A stretch of 64,000 nucleotides of DNA from assembly GCA_023386045.1 (NCBI GenBank), contig JAEWKK010000016.1, positions 62,001 to 126,000 of the forward strand, read 5' to 3'. The position numbers and the translations under genes are program-made. Origin of the DNA: Bacteroidota bacterium (lineage in GTDB: Bacteria > Bacteroidota > Bacteroidia > Chitinophagales > Chitinophagaceae). Below, piece after piece: positions 44,167-52,988 of this stretch; position 1 is the stretch's first letter, and every line of letters begins with the position of its first letter. Under the pieces are notes generated by a model. The model did no database searches. It was not told the origin of the DNA and saw nothing but the letters and a program-made list of their open reading frames with translations.

Positions 44167-46302
44167 ATGCCAGAGTTTGATAGCTCACATGTAAAGAATA
44201 TTGTTTTGCTCGGCCATGCCGGCTGTGGCAAAACAACATTAGCGGAATGCATGCTCTTTGAAGCAGGCCTTACCTCCCGCCGCGGTTCCATTGCTGAAAA
44301 TAACACAGTAGGCGATTACCATGAACTGGAACAGGAAAGAGGGAATTCTATTTTCTCCAAATTAATGCACACCAAATGGCGTGGCTACAAGATCAACATA
44401 CTGGATACACCTGGTTATGATGATTTTGTAGGTGAAGTGGTTTCCTGTCTCCGCGTAGCCGATACCGGTGTGATGTTACTCAATGGAACTGCCGGTGTTG
44501 AAGTAAGCACAGATATAATCTGGCAGTACACAGAACAGTTCAGAACGCCCATGATCTTTGCAGTAAATAAGCTTGATAATGACAAGGCGGATTTCAATAA
44601 AACCGTACAGCAGGCCAAGGATCATTTTGGCAATAAGGTTACAGTAGTGCAATATCCCCGTCAGGAAGGCGCAGGTTTTCATGAGATCATTGACGTATTG
44701 CGCATGGTCATGTATAAGTTTAAGGATACCGGCGGCAAGCCTGAGAAACTTCCTATTCCTGAAGAAGAAAAAGAAAGAGCTGACCAGTTACATCGTGAAC
44801 TGGTTGAAGCAGTAGCCAGCAATGATGAAGCTCTCATGGAAAAATATTTCGACAAGGGTGAGCTGGATGAGGATGAAATGAAAGAAGGTATGAAGAAGGC
44901 TATGCTCAATCATGACATCTTCCCTCTTTTTTGTCTTTCAGCAGAAAGAAATATGGGCAGCGGCAGGTTGATGGGATTCATTGATAATGTTTGTCCCAGT
45001 GCTAATGAATTTCCCGGACAAAAAACCACCTCAGGGGAAATACTGCCCTGCGATGCCAATGGACCTGCCTGCATTTTTGTTTTCAAAACCATTTCAGAAC
45101 CACATGTGGGTGATCTCTCCTATTTCAAGGTATTTTCAGGAACCATTAAAACAGGAATGGAGTTGGTAAATGAATCCAATGGTGTGATGGAAAAGATCAA
45201 CCAGTTATTCCTGATGGAAGGTAACAAGCGGCTTCCTGTTCATGAACTGGTAGCAGGTGATATTGGTGCTACGCTGAAATTAAGAAACACGCATGTGAAC
45301 AATACACTTCATATCAAGGGCAGGAACTATGAACTGCCACCTATTGAATTCCCAACTTCCAATATGACTGTTGCCATAGAGCCTGTGAACAAGGGTGAAG
45401 AGGAAAAACTGGCGCAGGCCTTACACCAGCTAAGAGAAGAAGATCCTACACTGATCGTTGAAGTTTCCCAGGAATTAAAACAAACATTGTTGCATTGCCA
45501 GGGAGATATGCACCTGGCCGTTGCCAAATGGAAAATTGAAAACATTCATAAAGTAGGCGTCAAATTCATCAAGCCAAGGATACCTTATCGTGAGACCATT
45601 CGCAAGGCTGCCGATTCAAGCTACAGGCATAAGAAACAATCAGGTGGTGCCGGGCAGTTTGGTGAAGTATATATGCGGATCGAGCCTTTTTATGAAGGCA
45701 TGCCTGAACCAAATGGATTGTCTGTAAGAGGCAGGGAAATATTTAACCTTGACTGGGGTGGTAAGCTTGTATTTTACAATTGTATTGTTGGTGGCGCCAT
45801 CGATACCAGGTTCCTTCCCTCCATTCTGAAAGGTGTAATGGAAAAAATGCATGAAGGTCCTTTAACAGGTTCTTATGTTCGGGATGTAAGGGTCTCTGTT
45901 TATGATGGCAAGATGCATCCTGTAGATTCCAATGATATTTCCTTCAAGATCGCGGGCCTTCAGGCTTTCCGCCAGGCTTTCCAGCAGGCAGACCCGCAAA
46001 TACTGGAGCCGGTTTATCATGTTGAGGTTTTATCACCTGAAGACCTCACAGGAGCAGTTATGGGTGATCTTCAAAGCAGAAGAGGAATTGTTGAAGGCAT
46101 GGATACTGAGGGTCATTTTCAAAAGATCATTGCCAAAGTGCCCCTTGCCGAAATGCATGATTTCTCTTCTTCACTCAGATCAATAACCCAGGGCAGAGCC
46201 AAGTTCAAAATGAACTTTGATAGCTACCAGCCATTGTCATTTGATCTGCAGAAGAAACTTGCAGAGGAATACCACAGGTCTTCAGCTGAGGTTTTAGCAT
46301 AA
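44167..46302 (+). CDS. Elongation factor G-like GTPase (EF-G2 type)
   Basis: A 711-residue translational GTPase with G1 GHAGCGKTT (16-24), G3 DTPGYDDF (about 80-87) and G4 NKLD (about 131-134), followed by the four C-terminal EF-G domains. Domain IV has KQSGGAGQFGEVYMRIEP and the C-terminal domain has LSPEDLTGAVMGDLQSRRG. The switch I block reads ERGNSI, not the canonical ERGITI of fusA EF-G, so this is a divergent EF-G-like paralogue rather than the main translocase. No rpsL, rpsG or tuf gene is nearby. Its role could be ribosome recycling or stress-linked translation, as in other EF-G2 proteins, but this is inferred. Confidence 0.88.
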   Translation: MPEFDSSHVKNIVLLGHAGCGKTTLAECMLFEAGLTSRRGSIAENNTVGDYHELEQERGNSIFSKLMHTKWRGYKINILDTPGYDDFVGEVVSCLRVADTGVMLLNGTAGVEVSTDIIWQYTEQFRTPMIFAVNKLDNDKADFNKTVQQAKDHFGNKVTVVQYPRQEGAGFHEIIDVLRMVMYKFKDTGGKPEKLPIPEEEKERADQLHRELVEAVASNDEALMEKYFDKGELDEDEMKEGMKKAMLNHDIFPLFCLSAERNMGSGRLMGFIDNVCPSANEFPGQKTTSGEILPCDANGPACIFVFKTISEPHVGDLSYFKVFSGTIKTGMELVNESNGVMEKINQLFLMEGNKRLPVHELVAGDIGATLKLRNTHVNNTLHIKGRNYELPPIEFPTSNMTVAIEPVNKGEEEKLAQALHQLREEDPTLIVEVSQELKQTLLHCQGDMHLAVAKWKIENIHKVGVKFIKPRIPYRETIRKAADSSYRHKKQSGGAGQFGEVYMRIEPFYEGMPEPNGLSVRGREIFNLDWGGKLVFYNCIVGGAIDTRFLPSILKGVMEKMHEGPLTGSYVRDVRVSVYDGKMHPVDSNDISFKIAGLQAFRQAFQQADPQILEPVYHVEVLSPEDLTGAVMGDLQSRRGIVEGMDTEGHFQKIIAKVPLAEMHDFSSSLRSITQGRAKFKMNFDSYQPLSFDLQKKLAEEYHRSSAEVLA

Positions 46303-46324
46303 CGATAATAAACATATGCTGCAT

Positions 46325-46359
46325 TGTAGCCGTCTCTAAAAGGACGGCTACATCTTTTT
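46325..46359 (+). terminator. Terminator after EF-G-like gene
   Basis: A perfect 10-bp stem TGTAGCCGTC / GACGGCTACA with an 8-nt loop, then TCTTTTT. It lies 22 bp after the stop codon. Confidence 0.88.
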
Positions 46360-46455
46360 AAGTCATTCGTCGAAAAAATTACGGCGATTTTGATTTTAGA
46401 AATTTTTATTCTTAATTTGATAACGAAAAGCTACCGAACATTTAAAATCAATCCT

Positions 46456-46707
46456 ATGCATGCCTATTTTCGTAACCACCAATTGTACCTTGCAGAAAGG
46501 TCAGAATGGCTCGATCGTCACGTTTTAAAGACCAGCAAAAGAGCCCTCATGAAGATCGAAAGCTGGAAACTCATTGCACAATCCGGGGACCAGGACAATC
46601 AACTTCGTTTAGTGGAGAAGCTCGTTAAGGAATCCTTATTAACACCTATTCCTAACAGCACTGTACTTCATAAAGAAGGCTTCTACTTATCCAACCTGGA
46701 TAATTAA
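46456..46707 (+). CDS. Unknown small protein (83 aa)
   Basis: An 83-residue helical, basic protein. The start is the ATG at 46456 (MHAYFRNHQLYLAERSEWLD); the frame continues upstream across the EF-G terminator region, so a longer start is unlikely. Visible blocks are VLKTSKRALMKIESWKL and QLRLVEKLVKESLLTP. I do not recognise it. It is followed by another small gene at 46828. Confidence 0.65.
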   Translation: MHAYFRNHQLYLAERSEWLDRHVLKTSKRALMKIESWKLIAQSGDQDNQLRLVEKLVKESLLTPIPNSTVLHKEGFYLSNLDN

Positions 46708-46827
46708 TTTAAAATAATCATTTGTTTAAGGCATCCAATGGTTGCCTTCTGCTTCTATGATCGAAGCAGATTAATATTTCAGAAAGACCTAGGAAAATCA
46801 CCCCTATTCTAAGAAAAAACTACTGTT

Positions 46828-47103
46828 ATGGGTGAATTACTATTCTACCAGGAAAACAGGAACCAAAATCAATTCAAGGTGGATTATCCTTATTATGGTT
46901 TGTTTGGTTCCGCTGACATTACTACTGTCCGTAATGAAAATGACGTTATTTTCAGGTGCCGGCTTTTGAATGGGACTATTCTCTATGTTAAAAAGCTGGT
47001 GCAGCAGAAAAAATGGATCGATCTGCACCTGAATGCAGAAACACCACTTTCAGCCGTTATAGGAAATTCTATTGATGATTTTTTCAGAATGCTCTATAAA
47101 TAA
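46828..47103 (+). CDS. Unknown small protein (91 aa)
   Basis: A 91-residue protein, MGELLFYQENRNQNQFKVDY at the start, with a beta-rich first part (YYGLFGSADITTV, VIFRCRLLNGTILYVKKL) and a helical end (SIDDFFRMLYK). No signal peptide, membrane helix or known motif is visible. It is bounded downstream by a strong hairpin terminator. Confidence 0.68.
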   Translation: MGELLFYQENRNQNQFKVDYPYYGLFGSADITTVRNENDVIFRCRLLNGTILYVKKLVQQKKWIDLHLNAETPLSAVIGNSIDDFFRMLYK

Positions 47104-47105
47104 GA

Positions 47106-47131
47106 AAAGACCTGTTTCCAGGTCCTTCTTT
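47106..47131. terminator. Bidirectional terminator between convergent small genes
   Basis: A GACCTG / CAGGTC stem (47109-47114 with 47119-47124) and 4-nt loop is flanked by AAGAAAA before and CTTCTTT after. It can end both the gene at 46828 and the minus-strand gene ending at 47149. Confidence 0.78.
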
Positions 47132-47148
47132 ATTATGATTTGTGCGAG

Positions 47149-47607
47149 TTAAACACTTGCCATCCTGGCTTTTTTCTTCACGGCTACCACTTCCACCACT
47201 TCCTCGATGACCTCGATCTCTACAATGGCCTTCTTGAAATAAGCTGCATGCCAAACATGATCCAGGGAAACCTGTTCAATGTTCTCATACTCAGCTTCTG
47301 TAAGCTTGTTAAAGCTGCATCCCCTGTTTAGATCCGTAGTGATCTTGGAAGTAAGCTTGGGATAAGCTACCCATAATTTTGACTCTTCTCTCAGGGCAGG
47401 CATGATGTCATCAAGGATTCCATTCAGCTGGCTTTCACTAACCGCAAATACCAAGGCAAAATCGATTTTCCTGGATCTCAGCAATGGAGTGAGGTTTTTT
47501 GCGAAAGATACCTTGCTAAATTGTTTCTCAATTGATGAAGGTAAACCCTGGATTAAAATGTTCTTTTCATTTTTTAACTGGAGCTTGTCTAAAATGGTTT
47601 GAGACAT
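47149..47607 (-). CDS. DUF3052-like protein
   Basis: A 152-residue protein resembling DUF3052: an N-terminal LQLKNEKNILIQGLPSSI, a central FALVFAVSESQLNGILDDI and the hallmark LWVAYPKLTSKITTDLNRG (family LWVxWPKK..S...TDL). A C-terminal tail rich in Val, Glu and Lys follows (EIEVIEEVVEVVAVKKK). The start is the ATG at 47605-47607. A longer frame reaching 47739 would cross the TATCTTTG promoter at 47675-47682 and can be excluded. The biochemical function is unknown. Confidence 0.75.
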   Translation of the reverse strand: MSQTILDKLQLKNEKNILIQGLPSSIEKQFSKVSFAKNLTPLLRSRKIDFALVFAVSESQLNGILDDIMPALREESKLWVAYPKLTSKITTDLNRGCSFNKLTEAEYENIEQVSLDHVWHAAYFKKAIVEIEVIEEVVEVVAVKKKARMASV

Positions 47608-47674
47608 ATTTATTATACTGTTTATTCTTAATTGATGAAGAGGTACAGGGAGGGTTTTCACATAAACAGCCACG

Positions 47675-47682
47675 CAAAGATA
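47675..47682 (-). promoter_or_regulatory. -7 promoter element for the DUF3052-like gene
   Basis: TATCTTTG on the minus strand lies 67 nt upstream of the ATG at 47607, giving a leader of about 60 nt. It fixes the true start downstream of it. Confidence 0.6.
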
Positions 47683-47713
47683 CGAAAAATTCGGGTTGGA
47701 ACCCAAGTCTTTA

Positions 47714-47755
47714 CAAAAGAAAAATCCCACGAATGTCAATATCCGCGGGATTTTA
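47714..47755 (-). terminator. Terminator of the M48 protease gene
   Basis: On the minus strand AAAATCCCGCG / CGTGGGATTTT with a 12-nt loop is followed by TTCTTTTG. It lies 26 bp past the protease stop. Confidence 0.72.
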
Positions 47756-47780
47756 AAGGTTTTTGGACCAGTTTTCCGGC

Positions 47781-48596
47781 TTATCTGCCCATAGGTTTAT
47801 AGTATTTTAATGCCTCAGGAAGGTATTTTTCCAGCTGGTTGATCCTGTTTCCAGATGCTGGGTGAGTGCTTAAAAATTCCGGAGGTGCCTGTGAATTGGA
47901 AGCTTGCTTTTCCATTCGCTTCCAAAGATTGATGGCCTCACGGGGGTTATATCCAGCCATGGCGCCCCAGATCATTCCAAAGCGGTCAGATTCGAGTTCC
48001 TGTTTTCTTGAAAACGGAAGCAGAACCCCCACCTGTGAACCAATACCATAGGCGTTTAAAAATAAATTCTGCGTTTGAGCGGGCTGATTAGAAACAGCCA
48101 CCGATAGGGCTACACCTCCCAACTGTTGGAGCAATCCCTGGCTCATTCTTTCATTTCCGTGCAAAAGCGTGGCATGGGCAATCTCATGACCTATTACCAT
48201 GGCAAGAGCAGCTTCATTTTGTGTAATAGGCAACAAACCTGTGTAAACCACTACCTTACCACCAGGCATACACCAGGCATTGGCATCATTGTTCTGCACC
48301 AGGTTGAATTCCCATTTATAACCATCAAGTGAACTGGCCAGGCCTTTGTCCTTATAATATTTTGTAACGGCATTGGCTACTCTTTGTCCTACCCTTCTTA
48401 CCATTTCAGCATCCCTGTCCGCAGAAGCAGAAACCACTCGGTTCTCGGAAAGAAATTGCCTGTATTGCTGTGTGGCCATCGCCTGTAATTCCTGTTCTGA
48501 TACCAGGTGTGCCTGGTTTCTTCCGGTAATTGGATTCTTTGCACAAGCCATCAATGTGGCCGCGATGATAAAAAAAGAAGATATTTTGCGCATCAT
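47781..48596 (-). CDS. M48 family metalloprotease, lipoprotein
   Basis: A 271-residue zinc metallopeptidase (Oma1/LoiP/BepA type) in the periplasm. The signal peptide has lipobox MACA (Cys18). The zinc motif HEIAH (137-141) and the later ELESDRFG, which gives the third ligand, are intact. It lacks a TPR tail. Such proteases act in outer-membrane protein and lipoprotein quality control. The start can be either of two adjacent ATG codons (48594-48596 or 48591-48593). It is co-oriented with plsY upstream. Confidence 0.92.
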   Translation of the reverse strand: MMRKISSFFIIAATLMACAKNPITGRNQAHLVSEQELQAMATQQYRQFLSENRVVSASADRDAEMVRRVGQRVANAVTKYYKDKGLASSLDGYKWEFNLVQNNDANAWCMPGGKVVVYTGLLPITQNEAALAMVIGHEIAHATLLHGNERMSQGLLQQLGGVALSVAVSNQPAQTQNLFLNAYGIGSQVGVLLPFSRKQELESDRFGMIWGAMAGYNPREAINLWKRMEKQASNSQAPPEFLSTHPASGNRINQLEKYLPEALKYYKPMGR

Positions 48597-48683
48597 CTTA
48601 ATTGATTTGTGTAAACAAATTCAATGATTATACCAAATGAAACGGACCCGGCAGAATGAGATGGAAATTAGGTTAACAAAAAC

Positions 48684-49331
48684 CTATTTGCGTCTTTGGC
48701 GACGACGGTCCCTGTGCTTGAGAATGGGTACCTTGCTTTCGCTTCCTTTAAGAATGCGGGAGATATTTTTCTGGTGTGTCAGAAGAACCAGCATGGCTAC
48801 AGTTATGGCAAATACCCTGTAAAGTTTTTCAGGTTCGTTGAAGATGACAAGAATAAAAACAGGAAAAGCAATACTTGCCAGAATTGAACTAAGAGAAACC
48901 CAGCGTGTCAGGTATAAAACCAGGATAAAAACACCTACGCAGCAAAGCGCCACATTGGGTTGAATACCCAGCACCATACCAAAAAGACTGGCTACACCTT
49001 TACCACCCCTGAATTCAGCCCAGATTGGGAAAATATGTCCTAATACTGCAGCCAAACCCAGCCCAAGCTGCATATTCACCAGGTAAACATCATTGGTAAA
49101 AGAATAAGGAAGTAAAAAGGCAAGTTTAACAGCAACGATCGCCTTCAGCATATCGATGATCATGACAATCGTTCCCCATTTGGAACCAAGAACCCTGTAG
49201 GTATTAGTGGCACCTGAATTTCCGCTTCCGTAATCGCGGATATCAATATCGAAGAACCATTTACTGACCCAAACTGCTGTTGGAATACTGCCAATAAGGT
49301 AAGCAAGCACAATGATTAAAACTTCATTCAT
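48684..49331 (-). CDS. plsY: Glycerol-3-phosphate acyltransferase PlsY
   Basis: An inner-membrane acyltransferase using acyl phosphate to make lysophosphatidic acid, the first step of phospholipid synthesis. It has 215 residues with five membrane helices. Conserved motifs are AYLIGSIPTA (9-18), YGSGNSGATNTYRVLG (34-49) and FRGGKGVAS. The C-terminus is basic (HRDRRRQRRK). A TAAATTTG promoter lies 25 nt upstream of the ATG. Confidence 0.94.
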   Translation of the reverse strand: MNEVLIIVLAYLIGSIPTAVWVSKWFFDIDIRDYGSGNSGATNTYRVLGSKWGTIVMIIDMLKAIVAVKLAFLLPYSFTNDVYLVNMQLGLGLAAVLGHIFPIWAEFRGGKGVASLFGMVLGIQPNVALCCVGVFILVLYLTRWVSLSSILASIAFPVFILVIFNEPEKLYRVFAITVAMLVLLTHQKNISRILKGSESKVPILKHRDRRRQRRK

Positions 49332-49356
49332 AGAATGTTGGGTTGAAGCTGGATGG

Positions 49357-49364
49357 CAAATTTA
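49357..49364 (-). promoter_or_regulatory. -7 promoter element for plsY
   Basis: TAAATTTG on the minus strand, 25 nt upstream of the plsY ATG. Confidence 0.55.
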
Positions 49365-49405
49365 AAGAAAATCCGTCATGATTTCATGTTAATTTAAGCT
49401 GCTAT

Positions 49406-50212
49406 TCATAAGCCTTTAAGGTACAGTAATGCTATCCAGTTATTTCTTTCTTTTTTCCTGATAAAATGAAGTCCCTCCCTCTTACAGGCTTCATCTATCA
49501 CCTTTTCATCTGTGGTTAAAAGGCCACTGAATAATATCTGTCCTTCCTGATTCAGTTTCTCTTTTAAGACAGGCAAATATTCAAGAATTACATTGCGATT
49601 GATATTGGCAAGTATCAGGTCAAATTTATCCTCAGGAAGTTGCGAAGTCTGATGAAAATTGATTCGATGGCAATTGTTTCTCTGCGCATTTTCAATTGAG
49701 TTTTTGATACTCCATTCTTCTACATCAATTGCTTCAATATGACTGGCGCCCAGCTTCTCTGCAAGAATGGCGAGAATTCCAGTTCCTGTACCAAAATCAA
49801 ATACTTTCTTTCCCTGGAAAGAAAGATCTCTCATATCACTCATCATCATGTAAGTAGTGGCATGATGGCCAGTACCAAAACTCATTTTGGGTGTGATGAT
49901 GATCTCATGCTTCACCTGTGGTATTGGTGAATGAAATTCAGCCCTCACAGCGCAAAAATCTTCCACGGTCACCGGTTCAAAATTGCTTTCCCATACTTCA
50001 TTCCAGTTTTTTTCTTCGATAGTATTTAATAGAAAGGAATGACCTTTCAGCAATTCATTCACCGCGTAACTATCAAAATTGAGTTCATTGAAATAAGCCA
50101 GGAGATGGCTTTCAGTTTGTTCAAAACCTTCTGCACCCAGATCGGATAACTGACTGATCAGAATTTCCTGTTGCTCTTCATTTGCGGCTATGCTTACCTG
50201 TAAATGGTTCAT
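49406..50212 (-). CDS. prmA: Ribosomal protein L11 methyltransferase
   Basis: A SAM-dependent methyltransferase that trimethylates ribosomal protein L11 at its N-terminus and lysines. It has 268 residues. The SAM-binding motif is FDFGTGTGILAILAEKLGA, followed by EAIDVEEWSIKNS. The catalytic block is DLILANINRNVILEYLP. The N-terminal L11-recognition domain (about 1-90) is present. It starts with the ATG at 50210-50212, just past the pnp terminator, and reads in the same direction. Confidence 0.92.
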   Translation of the reverse strand: MNHLQVSIAANEEQQEILISQLSDLGAEGFEQTESHLLAYFNELNFDSYAVNELLKGHSFLLNTIEEKNWNEVWESNFEPVTVEDFCAVRAEFHSPIPQVKHEIIITPKMSFGTGHHATTYMMMSDMRDLSFQGKKVFDFGTGTGILAILAEKLGASHIEAIDVEEWSIKNSIENAQRNNCHRINFHQTSQLPEDKFDLILANINRNVILEYLPVLKEKLNQEGQILFSGLLTTDEKVIDEACKREGLHFIRKKERNNWIALLYLKGL

Positions 50213-50224
50213 GAATCAAAAATT

Positions 50225-50257
50225 AAAAAAGGCTGCCTACCGGGGGTTGACAGCCTT
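50225..50257 (-). terminator. Terminator of pnp
   Basis: On the minus strand AAGGCTG / CAGCCTT encloses a 15-nt C-rich loop and is followed by TTTT. It lies 20 bp past the pnp stop. Confidence 0.8.
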
Positions 50258-50276
50258 ACTATTCATTTGAAATTAA

Positions 50277-52556
50277 TTATTGTTCTTCCTGCTGTGAACC
50301 GCTTTCTTTTGCGCGTTCTTCCTGGCGTGGACCATCCTGTCTTTTTTCAAAACGGGGTCTTTCACCGCGCTGGCCCTGGGGACGGTCACCACCTTCGCGT
50401 GGTCTTTCTTCTTTTTGACCTTCAGGCTTTGGCAACAACACCTTTCTTGAAAGCTTGAATTTGCCTGTCTTTGGATCGGTTCCGGTAAGTTTTACTTTCA
50501 CTTTGTCACCTTCATTCAACACACCTTCCAGTGTTTCAAGACGCTTCCAGCTCACTTCAGAAATGTGCAGTAAGCCCTGTTTGCCTGGAAGAAACTCTAC
50601 GAAAGCACCATAAGGCATAATTGATTTAACTGTAGCTTCATATTCATCGCCTTCAACCGGAACGGCAACGATGCCTTTCACCCAGTTGTGAGCCCTGTCT
50701 ACCTTTTCCTTATCAATACCAAAGATGGCTACTTCGCCCATGTTGTTTTTCTCTTCGATATTGATGGTGGTTCCTGTTTCACGCTGAATTTCCTGGATCA
50801 CTTTTCCACCGGGGCCTATCACGGCACCAATGAACTCACGATCAATGAACATTTTCACCATTCGTGGAGCATGAGGCTTCACATCCGGCCTGGCTGCGTC
50901 AATGCAGTTGTACATGGCATCGAGGATATGCATTCTTCCCCTGCGTGCCTGCTCCAGTGCCTGGCGCATTACTTCCATACTCAAACCGTCTACCTTGATA
51001 TCCATCTGGATACCGCATATTCCTTCGCGTGTACCGGTAACTTTAAAATCCATATCACCCAGGTGATCTTCATCTCCCAGGATATCGGTCAATACAGCAA
51101 ATTTGCCTTCTTTGGAAATCAAACCCATGGCCACCCCGGCAACGTGTTTGGGGATAGGCACACCGGCATCCATCAGTGCAAGAGAACCCGCGCAAACCGT
51201 AGCCATGGATGAAGAACCGTTGGACTCCAGAATATCGCTCACAATCCTCACGGTGTAGGCATAATCAGCACCTGGCATCATCTGTTTCAAAGAACGAAGA
51301 GCAAGGTTACCATGACCAACCTCGCGGCGACCAGGTCCTCTTAAAAATTTCACTTCACCTGTAGAGAATGGAGGGAAATTATAGTGAAGAATAAATTTGG
51401 AATATTCAGATTTAGCAGCGCTTTCCACCAGCAACTCATCTAACGGAGTTCCCAAAGTAACAGTTGTAAGCGACTGAGTTTCACCTCTTGTGAACAAGGC
51501 AGCACCATGCGGTGTTGGCAGAATATCAACTTCCATATCCAGAGGGCGTACATCTTCAAGACCTCTTCCGTCCAGGCGAACCTTGTCGTTCAGGATCATA
51601 TCGCGAACGATGTCGTATTGCAGATCTCCCAAGTAGTTCTTTACGAGTTTCTTGGTGGTATCATCAATCTCTTCACCTTCGGGAAGATTGGCTTCCTTAG
51701 TGAGGGTCATCTTGATCTCCTCGTATAAGTTCTTGTAAACTTCCTTGCGCTGGGCTTTGGGAAGATTGGCCCTCGAGAATTCAGCGATTTTATCCTTAGC
51801 CAGTTCTTCCACCCTTTTCAGAAGGATCTGGTTTACTTCAGGCTTGGCATATTCCCTTTTTGCTCCTGCGCCTACCATGTCGCGCAGTTCTTCCTGTGCC
51901 TTGATCTGCTTGCGGATAGCAACGTGTGCCACTTCAATTGCCTTAACGATATCTTCCTCGGAACATTCCTTGGCTTCACCTTCCACCATCATGATATTTT
52001 TCTCGGTAGCGGCAATGATGAAATCCATATCGGATTCCTGCATCTGGCTGCGGGTGGGGTTGATCACAAATTCACCCTTGATACGGCTCACACGCACTTC
52101 TGAGATGATCTCCTGGATAGGCACATTGGAAACGGCCAAAGCAGCAGATGCAGCCAGGCAGGCCATAGCATCAGGCATCACTTCTGGGTCTGATGAAATC
52201 AGGGTAACGATCACCTGCACTTCGCAGAAATAATCATCCGGGAAAAGCGGGCGAAGCGCCCTGTCAATCAGCCTTGAGATCAGGATCTCATAATCACTCA
52301 GTCTTCCTTCCCTTTTGAAGAAAGAACCAGGGATACGGCCTGCAGAAGCAAATTTTTCCATGTAGTCCACGCTGAGTGGAAAGAAATCCTGGCCTGGCTT
52401 TGGTTCTTCTGTAGCCACAACAGTAGCCAGAAGCATGCTGTTACCCATTTTTACGGTAACGGAACCATCGGCCTGGCGGGCAAGACGGCCTGTTTCCAGG
52501 GTGATCTCACGGCCATCGCCTATATCAAATGTTTTACTGAATTTTTGTGTAAGCAT
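50277..52556 (-). CDS. pnp: Polyribonucleotide nucleotidyltransferase (PNPase)
   Basis: A 3'-5' exoribonuclease of 759 residues that uses phosphate. It has two RNase PH-like domains linked by a helical segment (GRLSDYEILISRLIDRALRP, then FLRGPGRREVGHG). A KH domain follows (FIGAVIGPGGKVIQEIQ) and an S1 domain (YEATVKSIMPYGAFVEF). An Arg/Gly/Glu-rich disordered tail of about 45 residues follows the S1 domain. The tail may bind RNA or partners, as degradosome tails do, but this is inference. It follows rpsO, a gene order conserved in many bacteria. Confidence 0.96.
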   Translation of the reverse strand: MLTQKFSKTFDIGDGREITLETGRLARQADGSVTVKMGNSMLLATVVATEEPKPGQDFFPLSVDYMEKFASAGRIPGSFFKREGRLSDYEILISRLIDRALRPLFPDDYFCEVQVIVTLISSDPEVMPDAMACLAASAALAVSNVPIQEIISEVRVSRIKGEFVINPTRSQMQESDMDFIIAATEKNIMMVEGEAKECSEEDIVKAIEVAHVAIRKQIKAQEELRDMVGAGAKREYAKPEVNQILLKRVEELAKDKIAEFSRANLPKAQRKEVYKNLYEEIKMTLTKEANLPEGEEIDDTTKKLVKNYLGDLQYDIVRDMILNDKVRLDGRGLEDVRPLDMEVDILPTPHGAALFTRGETQSLTTVTLGTPLDELLVESAAKSEYSKFILHYNFPPFSTGEVKFLRGPGRREVGHGNLALRSLKQMMPGADYAYTVRIVSDILESNGSSSMATVCAGSLALMDAGVPIPKHVAGVAMGLISKEGKFAVLTDILGDEDHLGDMDFKVTGTREGICGIQMDIKVDGLSMEVMRQALEQARRGRMHILDAMYNCIDAARPDVKPHAPRMVKMFIDREFIGAVIGPGGKVIQEIQRETGTTINIEEKNNMGEVAIFGIDKEKVDRAHNWVKGIVAVPVEGDEYEATVKSIMPYGAFVEFLPGKQGLLHISEVSWKRLETLEGVLNEGDKVKVKLTGTDPKTGKFKLSRKVLLPKPEGQKEERPREGGDRPQGQRGERPRFEKRQDGPRQEERAKESGSQQEEQ

Positions 52557-52607
52557 AGTCTAATTTGAGGGTTGGTAATGGTTGATAAATAAAAACCGTA
52601 TAAAAGC

Positions 52608-52632
52608 CAAAACCCAACCGGTGTGAGTTGGG
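52608..52632 (-). terminator. Hairpin between rpsO and pnp (terminator/attenuator)
   Basis: On the minus strand CCCAAC / GTTGGG with an 8-nt loop is followed by TTTTGGCTTTT. It lies 26 bp past the rpsO stop and would make pnp depend on readthrough or an internal promoter. Confidence 0.65.
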
Positions 52633-52657
52633 AAGTTAGCTTGTATCTTATTCGGTC

Positions 52658-52927
52658 TTATTTTCTGATTCCTAATTTCTCGATCAGCTGACGGTAACCT
52701 TGCAGGTTATGTTTGCTCAGGTAATTCAGCAGGCGACGACGCTTACCTACCAGTTGCATCAGTCCGCGGTGAGTAGAGAAATCTTTTTTGTTTTGTTGTA
52801 AATGAGAAGAGATTTGAGCAATGCGTTCAGTAAGCAATGCGATCTGACCCTCAATAGAACCTGTGTTGGTTGCTGCACCACCGAAATTGGTAAAAATCGC
52901 AGCCTTTTTTTCTTTAGTTAATGACAT
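52658..52927 (-). CDS. rpsO: Ribosomal protein S15
   Basis: A small-subunit protein of 89 residues that binds the 16S rRNA three-way junction early in 30S assembly. The family blocks FGGAATNTGSIEGQIALLTERI, HRGLMQLVGKRRRLLNYL and YRQLIEKLGIRK are all present; the first is split across the rRNA-contacting loop. A TACCTTTG promoter lies 61 nt upstream. The leader holds a hairpin (52944-52966) that may be an S15 autoregulatory site. It heads the rpsO-pnp unit. Confidence 0.96.
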   Translation of the reverse strand: MSLTKEKKAAIFTNFGGAATNTGSIEGQIALLTERIAQISSHLQQNKKDFSTHRGLMQLVGKRRRLLNYLSKHNLQGYRQLIEKLGIRK

Positions 52928-52943
52928 TTTTGACTTTTTAAAG

Positions 52944-52966
52944 CTGGCGGCCCATTTAGTCGCCGG
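52944..52966 (-). promoter_or_regulatory. Hairpin in the rpsO 5' leader
   Basis: CTGGCG (52944-52949) pairs with CGCCGG (52961-52966), six base pairs including one G-U, with an 11-nt loop. It lies between promoter and ATG. Many bacteria control rpsO through an S15-binding leader of unrelated shape, so this is a candidate, not a match to a known class. Confidence 0.45.
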
Positions 52967-52988
52967 TTGTTTAACTTTATTGTGGCGG

